From Burkholderiaceae bacterium (GTDB taxonomy: Bacteria > Pseudomonadota > Gammaproteobacteria > Burkholderiales > Burkholderiaceae_C): DNA of 64,000 bases. Below, piece by piece: positions 37,642-47,572 of this stretch. Below the pieces are notes generated by a model. The model saw only the letters and a program-made list of their open reading frames with translations. It ran no database searches and had not been told where the DNA came from. The DNA lies in the NCBI GenBank assembly GCA_024235915.1, contig JACKLO010000016.1, positions 1-64,000 of the forward strand, given 5' to 3'. Within the stretch, counting starts at the first letter, position 1; each line of letters begins with the position of its first letter. Made by a program: the position numbers and the translations under genes.

Positions 37642-38688
37642 ATGCAGATCGGCCACATCGTGCTGCCGAACAACCTGTTCGTCGCCCCGATGGCCGGGGT
37701 GACGGACCGGCCGTTCCGCATGCTTTGCCGGCAGTTGGGTGCGGGTCATGCGGTCAGCGAGATGGTCACCAGCCAGAAGCACCTCTGGGCCTCGTTGAAG
37801 ACCTCGCGCCGGGCCGACCACACCGGAGAGCCGGCACCCATCGCCGTGCAGATCGCGGGCGTCGATCCGATCGAGATGGCCGATGCAGCCCGCCACAACA
37901 TCGACCGTGGCGCCCAGATCATCGACATCAACATGGGCTGCCCAGCGAAGAAGGTGTGCAACACCTGGGCCGGCTCGGCGCTGATGCAGAACGAACCGCT
38001 GGCGCTGCGCATCGTCGAAGCCGTGGTTGCCGCCTGCGCGCCGCACCACGTGCCGGTGACACTGAAGATGCGCACCGGCTGGTGCGCGGCACAGAAGAAC
38101 GCCCCCGTGCTGGCGCGCGCCGCGCAGGACGCCGGCATCGCGATGCTCACGGTGCATGGCCGCACGCGTGAACAGGGCTACGGCGGGCAGGCGGAATACG
38201 ACACCATCGCCGCGATCAAGGCCGCGCTGCACATCCCGGTGGTGGCCAACGGCGACATCGATTCGCCGGAGAAGGCGGCTGCGGTGCTGCGGGCCACCGG
38301 CGCCGACGCGCTGATGATCGGCCGCGCCGCACAGGGCCGGCCCTGGATCTTCCGCGAGATCGCGCACTACCTGGCCACCGGCGAGTACCTGCCGCCGCCG
38401 CCCACGGCCGAGGTGCGCGGCTGGCTGCTGGCCCACCTGCAGGACCACTACGGCCTTTACGGCGAAGGCACCGGCGTGCGCACCGCGCGCAAGCACATCG
38501 GCTGGGCCGTCAAGGCACTGCCCGGTGGTGAAGCCTTCCGCGCCGTGATGAACACGCTGGAGACAGCCGACGCCCAGTGGCGCGCCGTGACCAGCTTCTT
38601 CGACGAACTGGCCGCCCTGCACCCGCGCTGGCCTGCGGCGCACGCCGCCGCCAACGCACCCCGCCTGGCCGAACTGGACGCCGCATGA
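37642..38688 (+). CDS. dusB: tRNA-dihydrouridine synthase B
   Basis: DusB reduces uridine to dihydrouridine in tRNA using FMN. The 348-residue protein shows NNLFVAPMAGVTDRPFRMLCR, INMGCPAKKVCNTWAGSALM (catalytic Cys), LKMRTGW, LTVHGRTREQGY and VVANGDIDSPEKAA. Its stop overlaps the fis start (ATGA); dusB-fis is a classic coupled pair. Confidence 0.97.
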   Translation: MQIGHIVLPNNLFVAPMAGVTDRPFRMLCRQLGAGHAVSEMVTSQKHLWASLKTSRRADHTGEPAPIAVQIAGVDPIEMADAARHNIDRGAQIIDINMGCPAKKVCNTWAGSALMQNEPLALRIVEAVVAACAPHHVPVTLKMRTGWCAAQKNAPVLARAAQDAGIAMLTVHGRTREQGYGGQAEYDTIAAIKAALHIPVVANGDIDSPEKAAAVLRATGADALMIGRAAQGRPWIFREIAHYLATGEYLPPPPTAEVRGWLLAHLQDHYGLYGEGTGVRTARKHIGWAVKALPGGEAFRAVMNTLETADAQWRAVTSFFDELAALHPRWPAAHAAANAPRLAELDAA

Positions 38689-38912
38689 AGCTCGAGGACG
38701 CGGTGCGCTCCGCACTGGACGCCTATTTCCGCGACCTGCACGGTGCCGAACCGCACGGTGTGCAGCAGATGGTGCTGCAGGCGGTGGAAAAGCCGATGCT
38801 GGAGGTCGTGTTGCGCCGCGCCGACGGCAACCAGCGCCTGGCCGCCGAATGGCTGGGCATCAACCGCAATACCTTGCGCCGCAAGCTCGTCGAACACGGC
38901 CTGGCCGACTGA
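38685..38912 (+). CDS. fis: DNA-binding protein Fis
   Basis: Fis is a nucleoid protein and rRNA transcription activator. The 75-residue protein has an N-terminal helix-rich part and the C-terminal helix-turn-helix PMLEVVLRRADGNQRLAAEWLGINRNTLRRKL, which matches Fis and NtrC C-terminal domains. Its start overlaps dusB by four bases, and purH follows 16 bp downstream. Confidence 0.95.
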   Translation: MKLEDAVRSALDAYFRDLHGAEPHGVQQMVLQAVEKPMLEVVLRRADGNQRLAAEWLGINRNTLRRKLVEHGLAD

Positions 38913-38928
38913 ACCCCTGGAAGACCCC

Positions 38929-40503
<1,575 letters not shown>

Positions 40504-40558
40504 CCTCAGTGACGGCGTCGACCCGCGGCGCCCGCGAAAGGCAGCCGGGCTGAGGGAT

Positions 40559-41641
40559 TCAGGCGGCCAGCAGGCCAGCGGCCTCCAGGTCAACCGCCAT
40601 CCGGTCGCCGAGTTCGTCGCCCGAGCGCCAGGCGCCGTCGACGTCGCCGCCGGCGAGGTAGTCGCCGCACACGCCCAGGCCCCGTCCCGCGTCCCACCAG
40701 CATGGACGAGCGTCCATCGCGGGGCGCCCGCTGGCGGCGTAGCGCCACCGGTGCACGGCGCGGTGGTGCCAGCGTACGCCCTTGCGTTCCTCGCGCGACC
40801 AGGCGTGCGTCAGTGCCTCGGCCAATGCCTCGGCCACGTCGGCCGGGTCGTCGTCCAGATGGCCCTGACTCCACGCCGCGTGGGCATGCGCCACCCACAC
40901 CGCAAGACCCGGCAGGCGGGTGCGCCCCGGCCGACGGTCGTTGCGGGTGATCCAGGTCAACGCCCCTGTGGACGGCTCGGCGGCATCCCAGGGCCAGTCC
41001 ACCTCGTCGGTGACCGCCATCAGCGTCCACACCGGACACATCGGCCACCCGGCCAACGCGTCGCTCCAGTCCTCATGGTGGCCTGCCAGCAGCGCCGCGG
41101 CCTGGGCCGGCGGCATGGCCAGCACCACCTGGTCGTAGACCCCCGCGACCCGCCCATCGACGATCACCTGCCAGCGGCCGTCGCGCCCACGCTGCAGGCG
41201 CTGCACGGCCTGTCCCAGTTGCAGCGGTGTCTCCCCCAGCACGTGGCGGACGAACCCTGGCATGCCGGGCACGGCGATGTGGCCCGGGCCGTGTGAGGGC
41301 CCCGGCCATGGCGCATGCACGCGCGGTGCCCAAGGCAGCAGCACCCCGGCTTGCTCGGCGCGCGCCGCCACGGCGCGCAGGCGCGGTGAGCGCGCCACGA
41401 TCTGGGGGGCGCCATGGTCGAAGCCGACCTCCACCGGCGCCGCCTGACCGGGCAGGTTCACCAGCGTACGGCGGGTGGCCAAACGCCCCCCCACTCCCCG
41501 GGACTTGTCGAACACGGTCACCTGGACACCGGCGGCCAGCAGGCCACGCGCACACGCGGCACCCGCCAGGCCGGCGCCGATGATGGCCACCGAGGCGCCC
41601 GGCTCGACAGCGGACCGGACATCGTTGGAAACAAGGTTCAT
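40559..41641 (-). CDS. Renalase-like FAD-dependent amine oxidoreductase
   Basis: The 360-residue protein begins with the FAD dinucleotide fold (SVAIIGAGLAGAACARGL) followed by VFDKSRGVGGRLATRR, typical of the renalase/NAD(P)-binding flavoprotein group. The C-terminal GLGVCGDYLAGGDVDGAWRSGDELG is the flavin-contacting segment. Bacterial renalases oxidise mis-reduced dihydro-NAD(P) isomers; the exact substrate here is not proven. It is convergent with purH and has a well-formed promoter upstream. Confidence 0.86.
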   Translation of the reverse strand: MNLVSNDVRSAVEPGASVAIIGAGLAGAACARGLLAAGVQVTVFDKSRGVGGRLATRRTLVNLPGQAAPVEVGFDHGAPQIVARSPRLRAVAARAEQAGVLLPWAPRVHAPWPGPSHGPGHIAVPGMPGFVRHVLGETPLQLGQAVQRLQRGRDGRWQVIVDGRVAGVYDQVVLAMPPAQAAALLAGHHEDWSDALAGWPMCPVWTLMAVTDEVDWPWDAAEPSTGALTWITRNDRRPGRTRLPGLAVWVAHAHAAWSQGHLDDDPADVAEALAEALTHAWSREERKGVRWHHRAVHRWRYAASGRPAMDARPCWWDAGRGLGVCGDYLAGGDVDGAWRSGDELGDRMAVDLEAAGLLAA

Positions 41642-41691
41642 GGGCGTCCCCTGGGTGATGACAAGCGCGTCACGGATGGCGGTGTGGCTTG

Positions 41692-41720
41692 AGATTACTA
41701 CCCATTGGTCTATATGTAAA
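41692..41720 (-). promoter_or_regulatory. Sigma-70-like promoter of the renalase-like gene
   Basis: On the minus strand TTTACA (41720-41715) and TAATCT (41697-41692) are separated by exactly 17 bp inside an unusually AT-rich island, 51 bp upstream of the ATG. An imperfect inverted repeat (AGTCA ... TGACT, 41730-41754) lies just upstream and could be an operator. Confidence 0.55.
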
Positions 41721-41885
41721 CACGTCAGTCACTTTTGAGACTGAAATGACTCGTCCTGGACAAAAGCCATCGGAGGCCGAGGGGCCTCGTGGACGCGCCC
41801 GGACGTCGCCGACGCCACGGACATCGCCATGTCCAGCCTGAATGCGGCACAGCCGCCAGGCGCCCGTTGCCCGGCCAAGGCGCCG

Positions 41886-42332
41886 TCAGTCCGGGGCCGG
41901 CGTGTCTCCACCCCCATCGTCCACCAGCAGCGAACGCACCTGGGCCGCGAACCGCCCGACATCGATGGGCTTGCCGATGTAGCCGTCCCAGCCGGCGGCC
42001 AGGAAGCGTTCGCGGTCGCCCGCCATGGCGTAGGCCGTGAATGCCACGACGCGCAGAGACGCCGTCGATGGGTCGGCCCGCCAGCGCGCCAACAAGGTCA
42101 ACCCATCTTCCCGCGGCAGTTGGAGATCCAGGAGCACCAGCGACGGTCGGTGCCGGCGGACCTCGATGTCGGCCTCGGCCGAATCCGCCGCCGCCACGAC
42201 CTCGAAGCCGTCCAGTTCCAGCACCGCGCGCACCAGTTCGAGGTTGGCGGGCTGGTCGTCCACCACGAGCACGCAGGGACCGGATCCGCCCTGACATTGC
42301 GCTGGCCGCGGCCCCGACCCCCCCGTGTTCAT
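41886..42332 (-). CDS. Single-domain response regulator (receiver only)
   Basis: The 148-residue protein is a CheY-like receiver: acidic pair Asp25-Asp26, phospho-acceptor Asp69 in VLLDLQLP, Thr in FTAYAM and the conserved Lys in YIGKPI. No output domain follows, only a short acidic tail, so it would signal by protein contact or act in a phosphorelay. Its start overlaps the stop of the kinase (ATGA), so the two are translated together. Confidence 0.9.
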   Translation of the reverse strand: MNTGGSGPRPAQCQGGSGPCVLVVDDQPANLELVRAVLELDGFEVVAAADSAEADIEVRRHRPSLVLLDLQLPREDGLTLLARWRADPSTASLRVVAFTAYAMAGDRERFLAAGWDGYIGKPIDVGRFAAQVRSLLVDDGGGDTPAPD

Positions 42333-45300
42333 GACCGGCGCTCCGCCGTCGCGGCCTGAAGGATGGAGGCCAAAGCCTGTTCCAGGTCATCGGCCGGACG
42401 ACGCGGACCAAGGCGCCGGGACGAGTTCGCCAGCCGTTCAAGATCCCTGTCGTCCAAGCGGGTGGCGGTCCAGACGAACACCGGCAACCGCGACCACATG
42501 GGATGAGTGCGCAGGGCCTGGAGCACCTCGAAGCCGTCCAGCCCGGGCATCATGAGGTCGAGGATCATGGCGGCAGGCCGGACCTCGTCCAGTCCGGCCA
42601 GCGCTTCAGCACCGCCGGCCGCCGAGATGACCCGGTGACCGAGCGACTCCAGGGTCGTCTGCATCAGGGCACGTGCTGCCGGGTCGTCATCCACGACGAG
42701 GATCGGCCCGTCGATCGGCTTGTCCAGCCGGGCCAGCATGCGTGACAGTTGCTCGGGCACCAGCGGCTTGGCCAGCAGGTCGGCGATGCCGAACATCACG
42801 CCGCCGGCGTCGTCGGACCGGGACAGCAGCCGCACCGGGACATCCAGCGTCATTCCTTCGTCACGCAGTCGCTCCAGCGCCTGCAGGGTGGGACCGTCAT
42901 GCAGCAACAGGTCCAGGGCCCAGGCGTCGTAACGGTGTCGCCGCGCCAACGCCAGCAGGTCGTCGACGCGGGTGGCGGTGTCCACGACGACACCATGATC
43001 ACCGAGCGCACGCACCAGTCGATCGCGGAGGTCGGTGGGCGCATGCGCCAGCAGCACCCGGGCCCCGGAGGCCGGCGGAACCGGCATCGCCAAGGGCAGC
43101 ACGGCAAAGAAGAGACTGCCTTCTCCGGGATGACTGCGCACGCCGACCCGCCCGCCCTGGGCCGTCACCAGATGGCGCGTCAGGGCCAGCCCGAGACCCG
43201 TGCCCTGGTGGCGCTTGGCCAATCCGTCGTCCAGCTGCTGGAACTCGACGAACAGGCGGGGCTGGTCCTCCAACGCAATCCCCGGGCCGTTGTCCTCGAC
43301 CTCCAGACGGAAGTGCGCCTCGCCCTCGGCCCTGATGCGAAGCACGACCGCGCCGCCGGCGGGGGTGAACTTGATGGCATTGGAGAGGTAGTTCATCGCC
43401 ACCTGGCGCAGACGATCCGGGTCCAGGTGCACAGGTCCGAGCGACGGGTCCACTTCCACCCGGAATGTGTGGGACTTGTCGCGCAGCAGCGGTTCGATCT
43501 CGTCGCCCAGCGCGTTCGCGAAAGGCCCGAGTTCCAGGTCCTGCGGGCGGAATTCCATCCGCCCGGCCTCCACCTTGCTGAGGTCCAGCACGTCGTTGAT
43601 CAACTGCAGCAGATGCCGACCGCTGCGCGCGATGTGGCCGAGGTACTCGTCCCGCTTCGGTGAACCGTCGGCCACCACCCCGCTGCGCAGGAGGTCGGCA
43701 AAGCCGATGACGGCATTCAACGGTGTTCTCAGCTCATGGGACATGTTGGCCAGGAACAGGCTCTTCAGGCGGCTCGCTTCAGCAATGCGTCGGTTCTCGT
43801 CGCCCAGACGCGCTGCCTCTTCCCGGGCGACCTGCGCCTCCTGTTCGACCGTGATGTCGGTGCAGACGCCGCTGAGCGTCGCTTCGCCGTCGTCGTGCCA
43901 GCCACCCTGGAAACGGATCCAGCGCCAACCGCCGTCGGGCCGACGAACACGCAGATCCTGGCGGAAGTCGGCACGGCGACGCATGGCATCCTCCAGCGCC
44001 TCGATGAAGCCGCTTCGGTCCTGTTCGTGCAGCTTGGCCTGCCAGTCGTGGAGAGGCCATCCCTGGTCCGATACCGCCAGGCCCATCAGCCCGGCCATGC
44101 GGGCCGAACCTTCGAATCGCCCGGCACTGGCCACAAAGCGCCACGTGCCCAGCTGGGCCGCCTGCGTCGCCGCCTGCAGCCGATGCTCGACCCGGCGCTG
44201 GCCGGTCAGGTCGCGCGACACCGACGCCATGCCGATCACCTGGCCGAGTTCATCGCGCACGGGCGACACGGCGACGCTGACCGGCACCCGGCGTCCATCT
44301 CGGTGCAGGCGCCAGGTCTCGAAGGGCGCCCGCGGCTCGCCACGGCCCAGCTCCTCCAGCAGCGCCTGCTCCTCGGCCAGAAGGTCCGGCGGCACGATGC
44401 GCATCACCGGCTCGCCCAGCATGTCCTCGGCGGCCCACCCGAGCAGCCGCTCGGCACTGATGTTCCAACTGGTGATGCGACCGTCGAGCGACTTGGTGAT
44501 GACGGCGTCGGACATGCTCGCGACCACGGCTGCGAGCTGGCGGACTTCCTGCTCGGCCTCGCTCAGACGCGACATGTCCCGCATCACGAGGCTCATGCCT
44601 GCGACCGCGCCATCGTCGCCCAGGGCGAGTTCGGCGCTCAATTCGACGGGCTTGCGGGCGCCATCCCGGGCCAGGCAGACGAAGCGCTGGGCGTGCCGCG
44701 GCCCGGATTCGACCAGCACATCCACTGGATTGCGCTTTGTCATCGCCTGCGGGCGGTCCTCGCGCCGGATGACATCCCAAACGCTGGTGCCCAGCGCATC
44801 ACGGGCCGACCAGCCCGTGATCGCCTCACCGACGGCATTGATGCGCGACACGCGCCCCAGCGCATCGGTGGCGACGAACCCGGCCCCACTGGCGGCCAGT
44901 GCCGTGGCGAGCGCCTGTTCGAGCTGATCGCGTGAACTCTCGGCCAGCTGCCGCCGGTCGACTTCCTCGGTCAACTTGTCCAGCGTTTGCTGGAGTTCAC
45001 CCACGCTGGGGATGCGCAGCAGTGCCGGCATCAGCCGCCAAAGCAAAGCCGCAGTGCCCAGTGAGACCGCGGCCGTGGCCACCTTGACGGCCGCGTGCAG
45101 TTCGTAGTCGGGACGCCAGACGACCCAGACCGCGCTCAGGTGCGTGAACCCGCACAGCAGGATGAAGGCCGCGAACAGCCACGGCAGCCGGCCCAGCTGC
45201 AATTGCGGACGGCGTCTCACGAAGTGGAAGATCGCCAGCGGGATCGAGAAGTAGGCCGCGGCGATCGCCAGGTCCGCCCCCACCATGGGCCACAACACCT

Positions 45301-45373
45301 CGGGTGCCCATTGGAAACAGTAGCCGTGCGGCAGCAGCCCGGTACGGCCGAGCAGGGACTCGAACGATGTCAT
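42329..45373 (-). CDS. Hybrid histidine kinase with ethylene-receptor-type membrane domain
   Basis: The start ATG 45373 gives 1014 residues. Residues 29-118 form three membrane helices matching the ETR1 sensor domain, with Asp34, Tyr41, Ile44, Pro45, Ile71, Cys74 and His78 at the positions of ETR1 Asp25, Tyr32, Ile35, Pro36, Ile62, Cys65 and His69 (constant offset of 9). Three PAS-like segments follow (about 150-275, 275-395, 400-515). Next come HisKA with His546 (MSHELRTP), the ATPase domain (Asn665, DNGPGIA, GTGLGLAL) and two receivers. Receiver 1 keeps Asp821 and Lys869. Receiver 2 keeps Asp939 but has no Lys-Pro motif. The ligand is inferred to be ethylene, copper or a redox cue. Confidence 0.9.
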   Translation of the reverse strand: MTSFESLLGRTGLLPHGYCFQWAPEVLWPMVGADLAIAAAYFSIPLAIFHFVRRRPQLQLGRLPWLFAAFILLCGFTHLSAVWVVWRPDYELHAAVKVATAAVSLGTAALLWRLMPALLRIPSVGELQQTLDKLTEEVDRRQLAESSRDQLEQALATALAASGAGFVATDALGRVSRINAVGEAITGWSARDALGTSVWDVIRREDRPQAMTKRNPVDVLVESGPRHAQRFVCLARDGARKPVELSAELALGDDGAVAGMSLVMRDMSRLSEAEQEVRQLAAVVASMSDAVITKSLDGRITSWNISAERLLGWAAEDMLGEPVMRIVPPDLLAEEQALLEELGRGEPRAPFETWRLHRDGRRVPVSVAVSPVRDELGQVIGMASVSRDLTGQRRVEHRLQAATQAAQLGTWRFVASAGRFEGSARMAGLMGLAVSDQGWPLHDWQAKLHEQDRSGFIEALEDAMRRRADFRQDLRVRRPDGGWRWIRFQGGWHDDGEATLSGVCTDITVEQEAQVAREEAARLGDENRRIAEASRLKSLFLANMSHELRTPLNAVIGFADLLRSGVVADGSPKRDEYLGHIARSGRHLLQLINDVLDLSKVEAGRMEFRPQDLELGPFANALGDEIEPLLRDKSHTFRVEVDPSLGPVHLDPDRLRQVAMNYLSNAIKFTPAGGAVVLRIRAEGEAHFRLEVEDNGPGIALEDQPRLFVEFQQLDDGLAKRHQGTGLGLALTRHLVTAQGGRVGVRSHPGEGSLFFAVLPLAMPVPPASGARVLLAHAPTDLRDRLVRALGDHGVVVDTATRVDDLLALARRHRYDAWALDLLLHDGPTLQALERLRDEGMTLDVPVRLLSRSDDAGGVMFGIADLLAKPLVPEQLSRMLARLDKPIDGPILVVDDDPAARALMQTTLESLGHRVISAAGGAEALAGLDEVRPAAMILDLMMPGLDGFEVLQALRTHPMWSRLPVFVWTATRLDDRDLERLANSSRRLGPRRPADDLEQALASILQAATAERRS

Positions 45374-45404
45374 GGGGATCCCTTTGCGCTTTTCCAAAAA
45401 ATGT

Positions 45405-45430
45405 GCCACATCGCGGTCGCCACGTGTGGC
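45405..45430. promoter_or_regulatory. Inverted repeat between kinase and multicopper oxidase genes
   Basis: GCCACA (45405-45410) and TGTGGC (45425-45430) are separated by 14 bp. The right part also forms GCCAC-GT-GTGGC. It lies in the 114-bp divergent region near the kinase start and could be a shared operator. Confidence 0.4.
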
Positions 45431-45487
45431 TGAAGGCTCCCGCATCGGATACCCGACCCTGGACGTCGCCGCGGAACGCCCGGCAAG

Positions 45488-46942
45488 ATGCGGCGAATGA
45501 AGCGACGAGATCTCCTTTTGTCGGCGCTGGGTGGCGTGTCCACCGCTGGCCTGTCGGGTTGCCAGGCCATGGCCACGCGGCCGCAGTCCACCGCTTCAGC
45601 GGCCGTCGGGCCAGGAAGCCGGCGCCTGCGGGCCGGTGCCCATGCGCTGTCCGCGGCGGAGCAGCCGGCGCTGCCGGTCTGGGCCTACGAAGGTCAGGTG
45701 CCCGGCCCCGTGCTGCGCCTGCGCCGCGGCGACGTGCTGGATCTGACGCTGGAAAACGCCCTGCGCGACCCCACCACCGTTCACTGGCACGGCGTGCGCG
45801 TGCCCAACGCCATGGATGGCGTGCCGCACCTGACGCAGCCGCCGGTGATGCCGGGCGAGACCTTCCGCTACCGCTTCGCGCTGCCGGACGCGGGCACCTA
45901 CTGGTACCACCCGCACTGGGGCACGCCGGAACAGGTGGAGCGGGGCCTGGCCGGCGCGCTGGTGGTGGAGGACGACCTGCCGCCGCCGGTGGACCGTGAC
46001 GAGGTCTGGCTGCTCGACGACTGGCGGCTCGACGCCTCGGGCCGCATCGCCGAGGACTTCTACGCGTTTCGCGACGTGGCCCATGCCGGCCGGCTCGGCC
46101 AGCGCCTCACGGTCAATGGCGCCGTCGAGCCCACGCTGGCGCTCCAGGCTGGGCAGCGCCTGCGCCTGCGGCTGGTGAACGCCGCCAACGCCAGGATCTT
46201 CGCGTTGGAGCTGCCGGGCCTGCCAGCCTGGCTCATCGCGCGCGACGGCATGCCGGCCGACGCCGCGGTGGCCTGGGAGGGCCCGCTACTGCTGGGCCCG
46301 GGCATGCGCGCCGACCTGGTCATCGATGCCGCGCAGGCCGGCCGCTTCACGCTGCGCGACCGCTTCGGCCGCGGCGAGCGCCTGCTGGCGCACCTGCAGG
46401 TGGACGGCAAGGCGCCCACCGGAGCGGCCCGCCCGGCGCCGCAGCCGGCAGCGCACGAGCCGCTGCCCGCGCCAACGTCCACCGATGCATGGATGCAACC
46501 CCTGGTCTTCGGCGGCGGCATGATGGGCATGGGCGGCTGGCCGGAGGATTCCCCGGCCGCTCGCGACGCCCGCCGCCAGCGTCGCCTGGCCGGCAGCCGC
46601 GAGGCCGACCCGGTGTGGACCGTCAACGGTCACGCCCACATGGGCCGGCACGACGCCCACCCGCCACTGTTCAGCGTGCCGCGTGGCCGCACCATCCGGC
46701 TGCAACTGGCCAACCGCACGGCTTGGTGGCACCCGATCCACGTGCACGGTCACCACGTGAAGCTGCTCGCCCGCAATGGCGAGGCCCTGCCGGTGCAGCC
46801 CTGGCGCGACACGGTGCTGCTGTCGCCGCGTGACACGGCGGAACTGGCCTTCGTGGCCGACAACCCCGGGCGGTGGCTGATCCACTGCCACGTGCTCGAG
46901 CACCATGCCGGCGGCATGGGCGCGATGTTCGAGGTGAGCTGA
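45488..46942 (+). CDS. Tat-exported multicopper oxidase
   Basis: The 484-residue protein begins MRRMKRRDLLLSALGG with twin arginines, a hydrophobic stretch and a lipobox-like LSGC at about residue 25, so it may be a Tat-exported lipoprotein. The copper motifs are complete: HWHGVRVP, WYHPHWG, HPIHVHGHHV and HCHVLEHHAGGMGAM (type 1 Cys, His and Met with type 3 histidines). A Met-rich GGGMMGMGG loop resembles the copper-binding insert of CueO-like cuprous oxidases. It converges on the SGNH esterase gene and diverges from the kinase gene. Confidence 0.92.
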   Translation: MRRMKRRDLLLSALGGVSTAGLSGCQAMATRPQSTASAAVGPGSRRLRAGAHALSAAEQPALPVWAYEGQVPGPVLRLRRGDVLDLTLENALRDPTTVHWHGVRVPNAMDGVPHLTQPPVMPGETFRYRFALPDAGTYWYHPHWGTPEQVERGLAGALVVEDDLPPPVDRDEVWLLDDWRLDASGRIAEDFYAFRDVAHAGRLGQRLTVNGAVEPTLALQAGQRLRLRLVNAANARIFALELPGLPAWLIARDGMPADAAVAWEGPLLLGPGMRADLVIDAAQAGRFTLRDRFGRGERLLAHLQVDGKAPTGAARPAPQPAAHEPLPAPTSTDAWMQPLVFGGGMMGMGGWPEDSPAARDARRQRRLAGSREADPVWTVNGHAHMGRHDAHPPLFSVPRGRTIRLQLANRTAWWHPIHVHGHHVKLLARNGEALPVQPWRDTVLLSPRDTAELAFVADNPGRWLIHCHVLEHHAGGMGAMFEVS

Positions 46943-46954
46943 CCCGACCGCGGC

Positions 46955-47572
46955 TCAGCGGCAGCGCTGCAGCACGGCTTCGGCGGCGTCCGCCAGCCGC
47001 GTGTAGCCGGCGCGGTTGGGGTGGATGGCGTCGGCCTTCAGCGCGTCGTTGCCCAGCACGCCAGACACCACGCCAGGGATCACGTGCAGATCGCCCGCCA
47101 GCGCGTCGAACATCGGGTGGTCGTCCAGCAGGCCGGCCACGGCGCCGAGACCGGGCTGCGGCACGGCGAAGATCACCGCCACCGCGCCGGCGGCACGGAT
47201 GCGCGCCGCCAGCTCGCGCAGGTTGGCCAGCGTGCGCTCGGCGGGCACACGGCGCAGCAGGTCGTTGCCGCCGCTGGTGACGAAGACCAGACCCGGCCGG
47301 TGTTCGGCCAAGGCGTCGTCGATGCGCGCCAGCAGACCCTCGCTGCGCTCACCGTTGATGCCCACCTGCACGACCGTGAAGGCATCACCCACACGCTGCT
47401 GCAACTGTTCCGCATACCCGTCGCCGTCAGCGCCCTGGCCGCGCGTGAGCGAATCGCCGATGGCCAGCACCGTGGCGCCGGTCGGCAGGTGGCAGCCCGC
47501 CAGAGGCGATTCCGCGCGTGTGCAGCCCGCCAGCCAAGCTGCCGCGAGCAGCACCGCGGCAAGCGCCTTCAC
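46955..47572 (-). CDS. SGNH/GDSL arylesterase-like lipoprotein
   Basis: The 205-residue protein starts with a lipoprotein signal (MKALAAVLLAAAWLAGC). It has the four SGNH blocks: AIGDSLTRGQG (Ser), VGINGERS (Gly), TSGGNDLLR (Asn) and DAIHPNRAGY (Asp-His). Relatives are TesA/arylesterase enzymes that hydrolyse short acyl or aryl esters in the periplasm. GTG 47572 overlaps the stop of the upstream oxidoreductase gene (GTGA). Confidence 0.92.
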   Translation of the reverse strand: MKALAAVLLAAAWLAGCTRAESPLAGCHLPTGATVLAIGDSLTRGQGADGDGYAEQLQQRVGDAFTVVQVGINGERSEGLLARIDDALAEHRPGLVFVTSGGNDLLRRVPAERTLANLRELAARIRAAGAVAVIFAVPQPGLGAVAGLLDDHPMFDALAGDLHVIPGVVSGVLGNDALKADAIHPNRAGYTRLADAAEAVLQRCR

